Shown here one piece after another: positions 21,400-32,934 of a stretch of 64,000 bases of DNA. Position 1 is the first letter of the stretch; every line of letters begins with the position of its first letter. The translations under genes and the position numbers were made by a program. Below the pieces are notes generated by a model. The model had not been told where the DNA came from. It did not search any database and saw only the letters and a list, made by a program, of their open reading frames with translations. This DNA comes from Ceratodon purpureus (Eukaryota; Streptophyta; Bryopsida; Pseudoditrichales; Ditrichaceae). The stretch covers positions 20,450,573-20,514,572 of the forward strand of contig CM026426.1 in NCBI GenBank assembly GCA_014871385.1. Direction: 5' to 3'.

Positions 21400-22260
21400 A
21401 GACGTCCGACCCGGCTCCAGACGTCAAGACGTCCGACCCGGACGTCCCCCGTCCCGGACGTGGCGTCCTCGACGCTCGAGAATTACGTCGCGGTAATAAT
21501 TTTGCGACCCCTGAGGGGTAAAAACATTCCCCAACCGTCCGATCGGCCGATCCCGCCACCACGCCCCATCTCGGCCGTCCGTTCACGGGGACGGCCGCGG
21601 GGTCGCGGGGGACGGCCGCACGCCGATCCGACGGCCAAGATGCGGCCGTGCTGGCACATCGCGGGCCGTTGGATCCCACGGCCGTCGCCATGGCCGACCG
21701 CGGGGACGGCCACGAGGACGGCCGCGGGATCCGACGGCCCGGATCAACCCCGGAGCGGGCCATCAGGGACCGCTCGATCGCCGCGGCCGACCACGGGCCG
21801 TCCGATCCCACGGCCGTCCCCGTGGCCGTCCCCGCGGTCGGCCGCGGCGACGGCCCCGGAATCAGACGGCCCGCGGCCGCCATGGTCGGCCTGGGAGGGC
21901 CGTCCGATCGGGCGGCCGTCTCCGCGGTCGGCCGCGGGGACGGCCACGGGATCGGACTACATGGACGGCCACGTGGACGGCCGTCCCCGGGGTCGGCCGC
22001 GGCCAACCGCGGGGACGGCCGTGCTCCACCCCGCGGTCGGAGGCTGCGGCGGCGTGGTCGGCCATGGCCGTCCACGCGGACGGCCCCTCAGACCGCGGGG
22101 TCGGCCGTGGCCGTCCCTAGGGACGGCCTTGTCCGACCCCGCGGGGACGGCCGCGGCCGACCCCGGGGTCAGGGGGCTGCGACCGCGGTGTCGGCCGCGG
22201 CCGTCCACGCAGGGTCGGCCGCGGCCGTCCTCGGGGACGGCCGGGGGAGGGTGGGGGGGG
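21400..22260. repeat. GC-rich left arm
   Basis: A dense array of GGACGGCC, GGCCGTCC, CCGCGGTCGGCCGCGG and similar words in both orientations, so strands can pair at many registers. A C/T-rich stretch (22270-22345) joins it to the core. Confidence 0.8.
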
Positions 22261-22995
22261 GAGGGTCGAAGGAACTCCCCTCCCCTTGTGTTTTCTCTCC
22301 TCTCGTCCCCTCCTCTCCTCCCCTACTCTCCCCCCTCCTTCTTGTCCCAAACAATCCCACTTGGGATTGTTTGGACATTATATCTCCTCCAAATGGAAAA
22401 TTCAGACATATCCCGGATATTTTGGGGAATGTCCTGAAGATCCTGTGACCGGGGAGGTGGGGTCGACGTTTGAAATTGGGATCTAATAAACTATGTGATA
22501 TTTTGGTTCTTTGGGGGTGGATAACCCCCTAGGATCTACAAATAATGTGAACACGTTTATGAAGAAGAATATATATCCTATTGAATGGAAAGAACTGTAA
22601 ACATTGTGGGTTTACTAAAACAGTTTTTACCAATTCTCATTTAAAGAAACGAAGTTACTCATGTTTTAGCATACGGTAATGAATTAACATTTTATACTAA
22701 CGAATCAAAAGAGTTAATGTCAACAACGAGATGATAAGAGGAACATCACGGAGAGAATGCATTAGAAGTAATTCAATGCATGAATTGATGTACACACTTG
22801 GTTTTTCATGCGGTGCAACTTACGTTTAAATGGTTAAGAGATTTGCATTTATATTTTACCGGTTTACGGTTTCATAAATCTCTTAGAAATATAGATCCAA
22901 TTTCTTCTCGAATAGTGGTATACAATGAAAATACATATATAGATTCTTTGACTATAATTTTTTATGGAATGATTTACCTCAATTTTATTTCTTTA

Positions 22996-23475
22996 ATTTT
23001 ACATACTCCCGTTCTTTAGTATTATGATAAAATCAAAAATAAAAACATAAATAGTAGTTTAGATTATGAGAGAAACTGGAGATAATAATAAATTAAAAAA
23101 AAAAAAAAAATAGACATTCAATTCTCTTGGGATTATGGAATTCATAAGAGGAATAAAACTCAAATCATTGTTTTCATAACAAATGGTCCAATTCTAATTT
23201 CTCATGCCTGGTTTAGAGTTGTATGAAATATAAAAACTCTCCTTACACTTTTATGTCTTTTATTTTACACACTCCCATACCCTAGTACTCTGTTAACATT
23301 AAAAAAAAAAAAATCACTAGCTCACATTATGAGATGAGAAAGGGATAATATATAGTAAAAAACAATACAAAAACACAAAACATTCAATCGTCACTGAATA
23401 ATGCCAATTTGTGAACGACTAAAATTGAAATCATTGTTTTTATAAACAATTCTAGTTTCCCACGCCCAGAATTGA
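22996..23475. repeat. Diverged tandem duplication in the AT-rich core, about 260 bp per unit
   Basis: Blocks around 22996-23215 and 23256-23475 share, in order, TTTTACATACTCCC/TTTTACACACTCCC, ATTATGAGA, ACATTCAAT, AAATCATTGTTTT and GAGTTGTA words. A second small duplication (AAAACTAAAGCAGTAGGGTA) is at 24210 and 24249. An (AT)n run lies near 23806-23835. Confidence 0.6.
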
Positions 23476-23802
23476 GTTGTAACTTATATGAAATAAAATA
23501 AATAAATTAGGTAACACATTTACATTATATACTATAGGAATATATGTTTATTCATATACACTTTAACGTAAATATAAATATGGAATTGGATTCTAACTTG
23601 TACAATGTATAGTATATACGTACAAAAGTAATCACTTACTAATGACACAATGAGAGAATTTAACAAACACGATAATTCATAGACACATAGACTATACCGT
23701 ACCAAGGAAAAATTAAAAAGTCACGACGTGAAATACTTCTAGCTACAAGTACGGAAATAAAATTATTACACGAAAACGTATATTGAGGGGACATAATTTT
23801 AG

Positions 23803-23839
<37 letters not shown>

Positions 23840-25289
23840 GAATACTAAAAATACTGATGAAAGATGTTTGGTAGGGTGGTATTGTTTTGGAATAGTAATT
23901 AATTAAATTAATGAACAACACAAAGAATAAGAGGTTTGAGGACGGATATGAATATTAGAACTATAACGACGACGGGTGTAATATTAAGAAATAACGAATC
24001 GATACACTTGGGGAAGACTGTGAAGTAGAAGTATATTCATAAGTAAACAAATGAGTGAACCATCGAAATAATAGACGAAAAAAAAAAAAAATTTGAGAGG
24101 GAAAGTATCGAAATTATAATTATTATAAGAAATAGAAGTCGGCCATGATGTACTGATACATGGAGAGTTCAAAACGTATATATGAAAGAGGGGTACAGTA
24201 CTCAATAAAAACTAAAGCAGTAGGGTACATCTAGTAGAATATAATTCAAAACTAAAGCAGTAGGGTAGAATTAGTAAAATGGTGGAATAGTGGTCAAATT
24301 AGTAAAATATACTTTAACATGGGTCATGGAGGAAATAAATCGAAATACGAACGTTTGAAACGATATGAAAGGAAGAAATTCAACAGTGACATTTATGGAG
24401 CTTCGAGGGTTGCAGTGGTAGATTAGACAAATTAGACGTTAAAAAAAGGGCATAAACTAGGGGGGAATAAACATAGAGGAAAATAAAGAAGAAGTAAATG
24501 AAAACCATATTCGAAAGTGGAAATTGTATAGAGGGAGGAACGTTAAAAGTACATAAAGAGATGGTAACTCAAATTAAATTGAGAATATGAAGCCGTTTAA
24601 TGAAAGTATAATAGAAGTATTTATGTATTTAAAAAAACAAAAATTCAAAGCGGAGAATAAGAAGACGGAGAACTATTAAGATTACAATTCTGAAATAGGT
24701 GTAGATGAGTTCGATTTTTGCAAGGAACTTCTGGAGTGCGATGGTAGACAGCATGAAATGCGTACGATAGAAACAACAGAAAGAATGATTTGAATAAATG
24801 ACACATACATTAACTTCGGTGGAGCGTATGGAATAATGACTCGTTGAAGAATTTAGATGCTTTGCATACCATGAAGTCTTTTAATTCATGTTAACATTAA
24901 CTGCTGTTCTGATTTTAATTGGTAAAAGAAATTAACAAGTTTAGTTTAATATGTGGTCGGAAGATGTAGCATTATATGTTTTTATCATTTGTATTTTAGA
25001 AAAGGGGGGGGGGGGAATTACCCGCGGCCGCGACGGCCTCGTCCCCACCGTCCGGGGCCGTCTCCGCGAGGGGCCGTCCGCAGTGACGGCCCTTCGACCG
25101 CGGCCGTGATCGAACGGCCGTCCCCTTGGAGACGGCCCCAATCGGACGGCCGCGGGCTGTCGCCGACGGGGCCGTCTCCAAGGCCGTCTCCAAGGCCGTT
25201 CCCGCGCGGTCGGCCGCCATCGGACGGCGACGGCCGCGGAGACGGCCGCGATCGGAGGGCCGCAAGCCGCCCCCTCGGGGGCCGTCTCC

Positions 25290-25555
25290 AAGGCCGTCCA
25301 CCGCGGCGACTGCAAGGGGCCGTCGCCGGGGACGGCCCCCCCCTCCGCGGCGACGGCCTCCCCCCACCGCGGCGACGGCAAGGGGCTGTCGCCGGGGACG
25401 GCCCCCCCCACCGCGGCGACGGCAAGGGGCCGTCGCCGGGGACGGCCCCCCCCTCCGCGGCGACGACAAGGGGCCGTCGCCGGGGACGGCCCCCCCCCAC
25501 TGCGGCGACGACAAGGGGCCGTCGCCGGGGACGGCCCTTTTCCGACGCGGCCGAC

Positions 25556-25592
<37 letters not shown>
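25290..25592. repeat. GC-rich tandem repeat and poly-C run in the right arm
   Basis: About five copies of a 40-60 bp unit containing GGGGCCGTCGCCGGGGACGG followed by C-runs and CCGCGGCGACG, then an unbroken C tract of about 30 bases near 25557-25590. G-quadruplex-forming potential on the minus strand is likely (inference). Confidence 0.75.
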
Positions 25593-25775
25593 TCCGCGGC
25601 GACGGTCGCATCCTCCCCCGCAACCCCTCCCCCGCGTACAAGGTGTGGTTTCACCCCGGGGTGAAACCTATGCGGGTGATTTTTTTTTTCTAAGTCACAG
25701 GACGTCGTGTGGCGCTGGCGGACGTCCGCGGACGTCCCCACGTCCCGAGCGTCCCGGACGACCGTGACAACCCAG

Positions 25776-26941
25776 CTCTTGGAGCTGCTCAGATAATATT
25801 AAAAATTGCTCAAGTTAAGTTCACCTTATGTTTTGCACAAGACTACATATTAAACTTTGGATTCTTTGAAGTACTCTATTCTACTATGGCTACCTCATTA
25901 ACCCCAAAAGTGGAAAGGCCTCAAAACTGCCAAAATCCCTCAGAACTGGCCCCTTTCAATACAAGATATAAGTTTTCAAGTTTTGATGCATTTTGGGGGA
26001 AAATAATTGTAGGATCTAATATCTTACTTTAGATGTACATGTACTCCAAATCTTAGATTCAAAATTCTTACCGTTTGCAAGATTATAATGTTCAAACGTA
26101 AAAAAATAAAAAATAAATTCCTTCATTGCAAAATGGGATTGAAGTGTTTCGTGAGCCAAAAAAATCAATTTCAAAAGTAAATTTGACTTGAGATTCTTCA
26201 AATTCTTGTTCTTAAGTGAGTTAGGAATATGTCATTGCACTTTATCCTCATACGACCTCTAAAACCTAAAGAAATGTTTGATTATTCACACATGGAGGTA
26301 TGATGAAATTCATATACAAAGGTCAATCTTTGATATTAAAAAAGGCATATGGAGAAATGTTGGATTGGAAATCCAAGTGGTGAAATCATGTCTTAAATTA
26401 GTTTTTTAATGTCCAAGAAACAAAATTTGGAAATAAGTTAAACTCAATTTCTAGTGAATTTTTGAAATTTCTGTGATTTGATTAATTTTGTGCTCATCTT
26501 CCATAATCGTAGCCTAGTACTACAAAGTTCTGTTTAAAAGAATTTAAAAAATATAAAAAAATAAAATAAAATAAAAACAGTCGAAAAAGAGGAAGAGACT
26601 CTCCATAGCTCTAGCTTATATATCCATGAAGAAGGTGCTTGGCGCCCCTAAAACCCGACCGCTAAACTCATCAACAACTTTCATCTTATAGAAAAGAATG
26701 AAAATCAAGCTTGAATTATTTTCAATATGTCAATCTATTTTATTAGATCAGTAATATTGAAATAAATAGCACGGTAATAGGAGAAAAATATAGCTTTTTT
26801 CAGATATGTTATCCAAAAGGTCCACGGTTATAGGTCCAAATTAATTTCTGAAATAGAAATTTTCTAAGTATATTCTTATGATATTTGACTTTTCTAATTT
26901 AAGATTCTATTTATAGCAAAAATAATTCTAATTTTGGATAT
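25776..26941. other. AT-rich non-coding interior right of hAT element 1
   Basis: Begins with the 8-bp duplication CTCTTGGA. AT-rich with no credible frame; a run of AAAATA words near 26545-26575. Confidence 0.4.
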
Positions 26942-27028
26942 AGGACCCCATTTTCTGCTCTCCGATCTCCAAATCTCCGCTCTCTGCTCTCCGCTCGCCC
27001 CTCACCGCTCGCATACAAGTCTCGTCCC
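26942..27028 (-). repeat. Right terminal inverted repeat of the MULE-like insertion
   Basis: CTGCTCTCCGATCTCC through CTCACCGCTCGCATAC pairs with the left terminal repeat. The adjoining 27029-27037 is the second 9-bp target copy. Confidence 0.75.
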
Positions 27029-27037
27029 AACAGCTCC

Positions 27038-27282
27038 TAACAGCTCTTAGACCTCTCTGACTCTACCTGCTCTAGTGTAGAATGATCTCTCAAAACCCTA
27101 AACTTGCCTCTTAAACCCTCTGAAAACTGACAGAATCATCCGGTCGGCTGCGACAGAATTCATCCAGTCGGCTCTGACAGAGTTCATCCAGCCAATTGGA
27201 TGACTGTCGGGGACAAGGATGAAAACTGCAAAACAGCTAGTGGAGACTAAGGGAGGAGAGATTAAGGAATCTCTAGTTAACA
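27038..27282 (-). repeat. Left LTR, inner part
   Basis: Matches the last 245 bases of the right LTR, ending GTTAACA. With 11228-11412 it rebuilds to exactly 430 bp, the length of the right LTR. Confidence 0.85.
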
Positions 27283-27300
27283 TTATCCCCTTTTTCCAGT
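27283..27300 (-). other. Candidate polypurine tract
   Basis: The minus strand reads GGAAAAAGGGGATAA directly before the 3' LTR. Position and composition are right for plus-strand priming during reverse transcription. Confidence 0.65.
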
Positions 27301-27632
27301 AGTTCTGCCCTCAGAACGCATGGACTCTAAGAGAAAGGGTGGTAAATGGAAAGAAGGCGAAGTAGCATGGAGTAAGGCAAACTGACTATACTAGGAAATG
27401 TTGGAGAAGAATACTAATCCTTGGTATCAAAAACATGGAATCCCTGCCTCACTAGCAATGATGCGAACTCCTGCTGTGAAGTCGTTCGTTGGTGGTGTTG
27501 CTCTTGCTTGAGCCCATCCGTAGAGCTGAAGTTTGAAACAGTCGGCTCCATAGAATTCGGCTGTGTAAAAGTTGGCTTCGTAGAAGCGGTAGTGGCGCCT
27601 TGATAATCTTCCTAAGAGCCCTCTGAAGAAGG

Positions 27633-29717
27633 CTATGGCGGTTGGCAAGGTAAAGGAGTTGGCTTGCAAAAGTCACTTAGGGAGCTGGCTCCTGGAATTG
27701 AGACTTCATTGTCAAGAACAGTTGGGCAGTGAAAATGCTCCTGCCATAATGCTGACTGCGCTGTTGCCAAGATTGTCTCCCTCAATGGAGTGTTGACAAT
27801 TAGCAGCTGCTGCTTGAATCTGATGGCATCCTGTAATGCTTGTATTGTCACCTTCTCCTCTTTTGTAATCAAGCTGACTCTAGAGTCATCTTCTAAAAGT
27901 ACATTCTCAAAGGTCAAATCCTCCACCTGTACAGGAATCATAGGGAGACCAAAATCAATATCGACAGCTCCGACAAGCATCGTAGGCTCTACCTTGGGAT
28001 CAGCAGATAAATCTGGTGAAATGTGATTGGCAGTCGGCTCTGCAAGGTCATCCACTGCAGGCGGCTTGATCGAGTCGACAACCGCAGTCGACGCTGCAAG
28101 GTCAGACGATGGAGGCGGCTCGACCAAGTCTACAGACGAAGTCGGCTTGATCGCACGGTCCCAGGACAGTTGAGTTGTCAGTTACTCTGAAAGGTTAGGG
28201 GCCACTGCCAGCAGTTGTACTAACAACACTATAATGGGTGTTCCCAAAATTTGGCCGCTAACTGTTCGGACCAGAGTTTGAGGCTGAGGTCAGGCATGAT
28301 CCTCAATGGGTGCTGCAGGCGCCTCCTTGGCGATGTCCCTTAAACAGTCTGGGTCTGGAAAACCAACCCAGTCACCATCCAAAATTGGTCCTGCAGGAGA
28401 ATTGACTTCCACGTCGGCCGTGGCTGACTTCTGCATTTCCTCCTTAGCTTGACAAGCCAACTCGTTCTCCCTGTTTATCTCTTTTGTGAATGCAATGAAC
28501 TCCTTCCGAAGACGCTCCTTCTTCTTCCAATCAACTTGCATATTAGGCTGTCTTGGTTCCGACCTGTTAACTTCCTTATCTTCCAAGGGTAGACCACCCT
28601 TCACCCTGGTTGCTCTGGTCAGCGTAACTGCCACCTCCGGATTGTCTAGCTCCTGCAACTCCACACTATTGACACCCACAGTATGAGTACAGTGTTTTTT
28701 AGAGGCCAATAATTGCTGAAACTTCAATCGTAATGGACAGTTACGCATTTGATGATCAATCCCCAAGCAGAGGTAGCAGGCATAGTTTCTGCTAGAACCG
28801 CCATTTTGGTATCCTCGAGGTCGGCTTTTGACAGGCCTCCTAGAGCTGCTCGCATGTTCATGAGCGGAAACAATGTTGACTCCCACCGTTGGTTTATCGA
28901 CTGGTCGAAGAAGTCTTTTGTTGGGGTTGTCTGGATTGAAGAAGCAGTATGCATCCTCATGTCCAAATTTCTTGCACACTGTGCAAAATCTCCGGTTGGC
29001 AGTGTCGGCTCTGTTTGTCTACAATGTTGCGGTAGTAGACTGGCTGTTGGTCGGCTCTGTCTTCTTAGGCTGAAAGTACAGGTTCTTCCCTGAAGCATCT
29101 GTACAGTGAGTCTCACAGCGTCGTGCTAACTCCTTCTGTTCCATCAAGGTGTTGGCTGTAGAACTAATGGTTGTCACCTTCAAGTAATCCAACAGTCCTG
29201 CCCTGAAATACGTCAACTAAAAGCTTTCACCCACCTCAATTTGGAGACACTTGACCTGGTTCATGAAGCGCTCGTAATACTCCTGGACTTTCTCCCCTTC
29301 ACCCTGTTTGAAAGTCCGTAGGGTCATGTACACCTGCTCATTGGAGTCTTGTTCTCTATACCGCAACTTAAACGCCTCCTTAGCCTCCTCCCAAGTACAA
29401 TTGGGGTGATGATCCAGCCAATCATCAAACCAGCTCTTTGCCTTATCAACAACGGTTGTTCCAAACAAATGGATGATTACAATCTCATTGGTCTCCCCAT
29501 TAAACCATGCACACTCGTCAAAATGTCTCAGGTGAGCATCAGGGTCAATTTCCTCCTTGTATGCCCGGTACGGTAATTGCTTCCGTTGTGCACTGACTGG
29601 TGGCGGTGGAGGAACTAACTTAAAGTTGGTTGTGCGCACTACTGGTACAGCAGGGGGATATCCTGCCGAGGTGGTCGGATATGTCGTTTGTATCGTAGTG
29701 GCGTCGGCACTGCCCAT
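27633..29717 (-). pseudogene. gag: Gag polyprotein of the LTR element: capsid-like core, zinc knuckles and C-terminal part
   Basis: One minus-strand frame runs from about 29717 to 27633, broken by stops near 29217, 29019 and 28290. In order: a Pro-rich lead (KLVPPPPPVSAQR), a retrotransposon gag core (HLRHFDECAWFNGET, then AKSWFDDWLDHHPNCTWEEA, then EYYERFMNQVKCLQI; about 29600-29220), two Cys-rich knuckles (CTVCKKFGHEDAYC near 28985-28950, and CYLCLGIDHQMRNC near 28770-28740), then an acidic C-terminal region without protease motifs. Gag assembles the particle that packages element RNA. The stops show the copy can no longer make full gag. The absence of DTG protease and reverse transcriptase motifs supports a gag-only element. 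Confidence 0.75.
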
Positions 29718-29865
29718 GCGGCTCGCAAAAGATCAGTAAAACCATAGCCTGGAGGTGCTGGAGTAGGCCGAGCATCCACTAGCCGGGCCATATAAGTTGG
29801 ACCAAGTAGTGAGTCTCTAACTGCCGGCTGTGCAGATTGCCAGGATACCATACTGACTGAGTCGG

Positions 29866-31011
29866 CTATCGGGTGTTGTACACAGGTTTTGTCAGGTTGC
29901 CCAAATATCTAGAAAACTTATGTGTCATCAAGGTCAGCTCCGCAAGTAGTGGTCTTGAGACGCTCTTGCCCACAATTGGCTCTAGAGGAAAAGTAGATAA
30001 ATCAGGCGGCCTTGCTGGTATTCTTCGAGTGCGCTCATACTCTTGCCTCCTTTGTTGCTCCTTCCACCAATCCTCCATTCGTGTATGCTCATGCTACTCC
30101 TCTTTTTGTTGCTCCTCTTTTTGCTGCTCCTCTTCTTGCTGCTCTTGTTCATCTTGCTCTGTAGCCAACTGCTGCGCTGCAGACTGCTATGCTACCAACT
30201 ACTGAGCTGCCAATTGTTGTGCTGCCAACTGCTGTGCTGCCAATTGCTGAGCTGCTTCTTGAACACGGTGGTTAAACTCTGTGTCTTACGTTGTTGGGTG
30301 CTTCTAAGGCCACTGCGGTTCTGTATGCCAGTGGTGTAACGATGCTACTCCTCCCAGTGCACCTTGCTAAAAGGCTTCCAGCTGCTGGAGATATGTACAT
30401 GGGTCTGGCCTGCCTTGGGTTTGAATCGCGTGCTGCTGTCTAGCCCGCTCCTTCTTGGCCAACAGGTGGGCCGTGAACGCCTCCACTGCCCGTTGGTCCT
30501 CCTCTTCCAGCTCCCACCCAGCCTGAAGTCGGAATTCATCCAAGAAGTGAACATTCCTACCAGGGATGCCTTCGGGGTGGTTCACCGGCCCGTGCTCTTG
30601 ATCTGATCGACTCATGGTTTCTTCCAACTTTTGCCTTAAGTTCTGAAATGCGGCTGGCAGTGTCTCTCGAGTTTTTGGCACATGCCCCGAAGATACCGAT
30701 CGGCTGTATAGCCGGATCGGCTCCGCTTCTACGTCAGCTCTGTCAGTGACTGTGCTTGGCCACTGTGTCGGCTCTGCCCAGACCTCCTGTGTCTGACTTC
30801 TTTCTTTATGGAAGGTGTTATAGTCGTCCACTGCAATGGAGAAGTCCCCCTTGAATGACGCAGTCTTTCTCTTGTCCTGATATCTCCAGGGAATGTTGGC
30901 TTGATCAAGATGACTGTTCAGCCTATCCCCTTTTTTGAACTGCCTTCCCTCTTGGTATTGGCTCTCCTTTGTCCTCTCATCTGATGATGAAATGTCATTT
31001 TTGACCTCCAT
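29866..31011 (-). pseudogene. N-terminal gag-region frame with Gln/Glu repeats
   Basis: Starts at ATG 31011 (MEVKNDISSSDER) and runs 214 codons to a stop at 30367; the same frame resumes through 30260-29866. It is charged and probably coiled-coil. At 30140-30260 the minus strand encodes tandem QLAAQ and EEQQK units, several broken by TAG where the repeat has CAG. That pattern fits C-to-T decay at methylated CNG sites (inference). The capsid-like core lies one frame off, so a frameshift near 29700-29860 separates them. Function unknown; probably part of a long gag precursor. Confidence 0.5.
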
Positions 31012-31028
31012 GTCAACGAGTTCACCTC

Positions 31029-31036
31029 CTACATAG
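31029..31036. repeat. Left 8-bp target duplication of hAT-type element 2 (CTACATAG)
   Basis: Exact copy at 34492-34499 outside the other end. Confidence 0.9.
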
Positions 31037-31179
31037 CATGGTTGTCATAATAGACCGACCGTCCGTTAGTCCGTTAGTCCGTCATGGTGACAAGACACAC
31101 CCCCGTGTCCATCACATAAGGGAATTGACCGGTTGACTCACGGAAAGGTTAAAACGAATTTACCTAGCGCTGACTTTTG

Positions 31180-32600
31180 CGCGCGCTCGCGCTCGCGAAC
31201 GTCCGGACGGGCGCGAGCTTACAGGCAGTTACGTTCGCACTCGCCTGTATGTTCGCGCCCGTCCGCACTCGCGCGCGCGCAGACGAGCGCAAACGTATTA
31301 GCGAACGCACACTCAGAAACCAGCCAAAGTTCTGAAAAAAACAAATTTTTTATTTTTTTTTTTTCCCGCACTCGCCCGTATGTTCGCGCCCGTCCGCACT
31401 CGCGCGCGCGCAGACGGGCGCGAACGTATCAGCGAACGCGCACTCAGAAACCAGCCAAAGTTCTGAAAAAAAAAAAAAAAAAAAAAAAAAAAATTATTTA
31501 TTTATTTATTTTTTTGGCACTCGCCCATATGCTCGCGCCCGTCCGCATTCGCCCATCCGCACTCGCCCGATGGCGTACGCCGGACTTCCACCAAGTTGTT
31601 GTTCATTTCATTTTGGTGCTACTCCCACCATTGAGTGCGAGCATTCGGGCGCGCGCACACGGGCGCGAGCAATTGCGCGCGTGCAGACGGGCGCGAACGT
31701 ATCAGCGAACGCACACTCAGAAACCAGCCAAAGTTCTGAAATTATTTTTTTATTTTTTTTATTTTTTTTTCGCACTCGCCTGTACGTTCGCGCGCGTCTG
31801 CACTCGCGCGCGCGCAGACGGGCGCGAACGTATCAGCGAACGCGCACTCAGAAACCAGCCAAAGTTCTGAAAAAAAAAAAAAAAAAAAAAAATATTATTT
31901 ATTTATTTTTTTGGCACTCGCCCGTATGCTCGCGCCCGTTCGCATTCGCCCGTCCGCACTCGCCCGATGGCGTACGCCGGACTTCCACCAAGTTGTTGTT
32001 CATTTCATTTTGGTGCTACTCCCACCATTGAGTGCGAGCAATCGGGCGCGAGCAATCGCGCGCGCGCAGACGGGCGCGAACGTATCAGCGAACGCGCACT
32101 CAGAAACCAGCCAAAGTTCTGAAAAAAAATTTTATTTTTTTTTTTTTTTTTTTTTTGCACTCGCCCGTATATTCGCGCCCGTCCGCACTCGCGCGCGCGC
32201 AGATGGGCGCGAACGTATCAGCGAACGCGCACTCAAAACCAGCCAAAGTTCTGAAATTTTTTTTTTTTTTTTTTTTTTTCGCACTCGCTCGTATGTTCGC
32301 GCCCGTCCGCACTCACGCGCGCGCAGACGGGCGCGAGCGTTTGAGCGAACGCGCACACAGAAACCCGCCAAAGTTTTCGAATTTATTTATTTGTTTATTT
32401 TTTATTTTTTCTTTTCTTTTCGCTCTCGCCTGTATGCTCGCGCCGGTCCGCACTCGCCCGATGGCGTGCGCCGGACTTCCACCAAGTTCTTGATCATTTC
32501 ATTTTGGTGCTACTTCCTCCTTTACACTCGCCGGTATGCTCGCGCCCGAGTATTGGCGCCCGTCCGCACTCGCCTGATAGCTTGCATCGGACTTCCATCA
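31180..32600. repeat. GC-rich tandem array with palindromes and A/T runs
   Basis: Seven copies of a unit with CAGACGGGCGCGAACGTATC as core, preceded by GCACTCGCCCGTATGTTCGC and (GC)n runs, followed by ACCAGCCAAAGTTCTGAAA and then a poly-A or poly-T run of 10-30 bases. CGCGCCCGTC...GACGGGCGCG makes each unit palindromic. Two or three units carry a longer insert with CTTCCACCAAGTTGTTGTTC and CATTTCATTTTGGTGCTACT. Open frames across it are repeat artefacts. Confidence 0.85.
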
Positions 32601-32934
32601 AGAAGGTGTTCATTGCAATTTTATGCACAAATAATTGTTGCTAGACCAAGGAGCTCAATTGCTCAATACGCGATGTGATGGAGATCGATGAGTAATGAGA
32701 ACATTTTGTAATATGATATTAGAATTAAAATAGTAGCAAAAGGCATAGATAATTGATTAGTAGAAGATTTTGGAGTTAGTTTAATTTTGTTTAAACTAGA
32801 ACATTTTGTGTACATTTCCAGTATCTTCGCGTTGATTAAATCATAATCTATTGAAACGTCAATTCATTGTTGACTATGTCGTTCATTACACTTGATGGCT
32901 TTTTATCCATGACTTTTTTTTATATTTCTCCCAT

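Larger units (their letters stand above)
21385..25775. mobile_element. Non-autonomous hAT-type element 1 with GC-rich arms and AT-rich core
   Basis: The ends are CAGGGTTGTTC and, inverted, CTGGGTTGTCA, flanked by an exact 8-bp duplication. Just inside both ends are GACGTCC words in several copies. The left arm (21400-22260) and right arm (25015-25650) are extremely GC- and CpG-rich, built from GGCCGTCC/GGACGGCC and CCGCGG words; the core (22500-24990) is strongly AT-rich. No transposase is present. Long open frames in the arms (up to 363 codons, in several frames on both strands) reflect absence of AT-rich stop codons, not genes. Confidence 0.8.
11413..27028. mobile_element. 15.6-kb Mutator-like (MULE) insertion carrying plant exon fragments
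   Basis: The ends form long imperfect inverted repeats. The left end reads GGGGAAAGTTAGCATGCGAG, then a purine-rich AGCGGAGAGC series and GGAGAGCAGAAA; the right end, read inward on the minus strand, starts GGGACGAG, then TATGCGAGCGGTGAG and the same AGCGGAGAGC series. A 9-bp duplication flanks it and it splits an LTR. Inside are a drug/metabolite-transporter exon fragment, a peroxiredoxin Q fragment, a palindromic satellite and a nested hAT-type element. No transposase gene was recognised, so it is non-autonomous (Pack-MULE-like). A third copy of the terminal repeat lies at 13188-13217, so the insertion may be compound: one element inside another. Confidence 0.7.

Noticed and set aside
21346..22448. 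Open frames of up to 363 codons in the GC-rich left arm
   Set aside because: Several overlapping frames are open on both strands because the sequence almost lacks A/T-rich stop codons. The products are low-complexity Arg/Pro/Gly, and the region is a repeat array.
24941..25767. Frames of about 210-270 codons in the GC-rich right arm
   Set aside because: Same reason: GC-rich tandem repeats, open on both strands, with no protein-like composition.
31133..32678. Frames of about 150-255 codons across the array of hAT-type element 2
   Set aside because: They translate repeat units (RARADGRERISERAL) and poly-A/poly-T runs; not genes.
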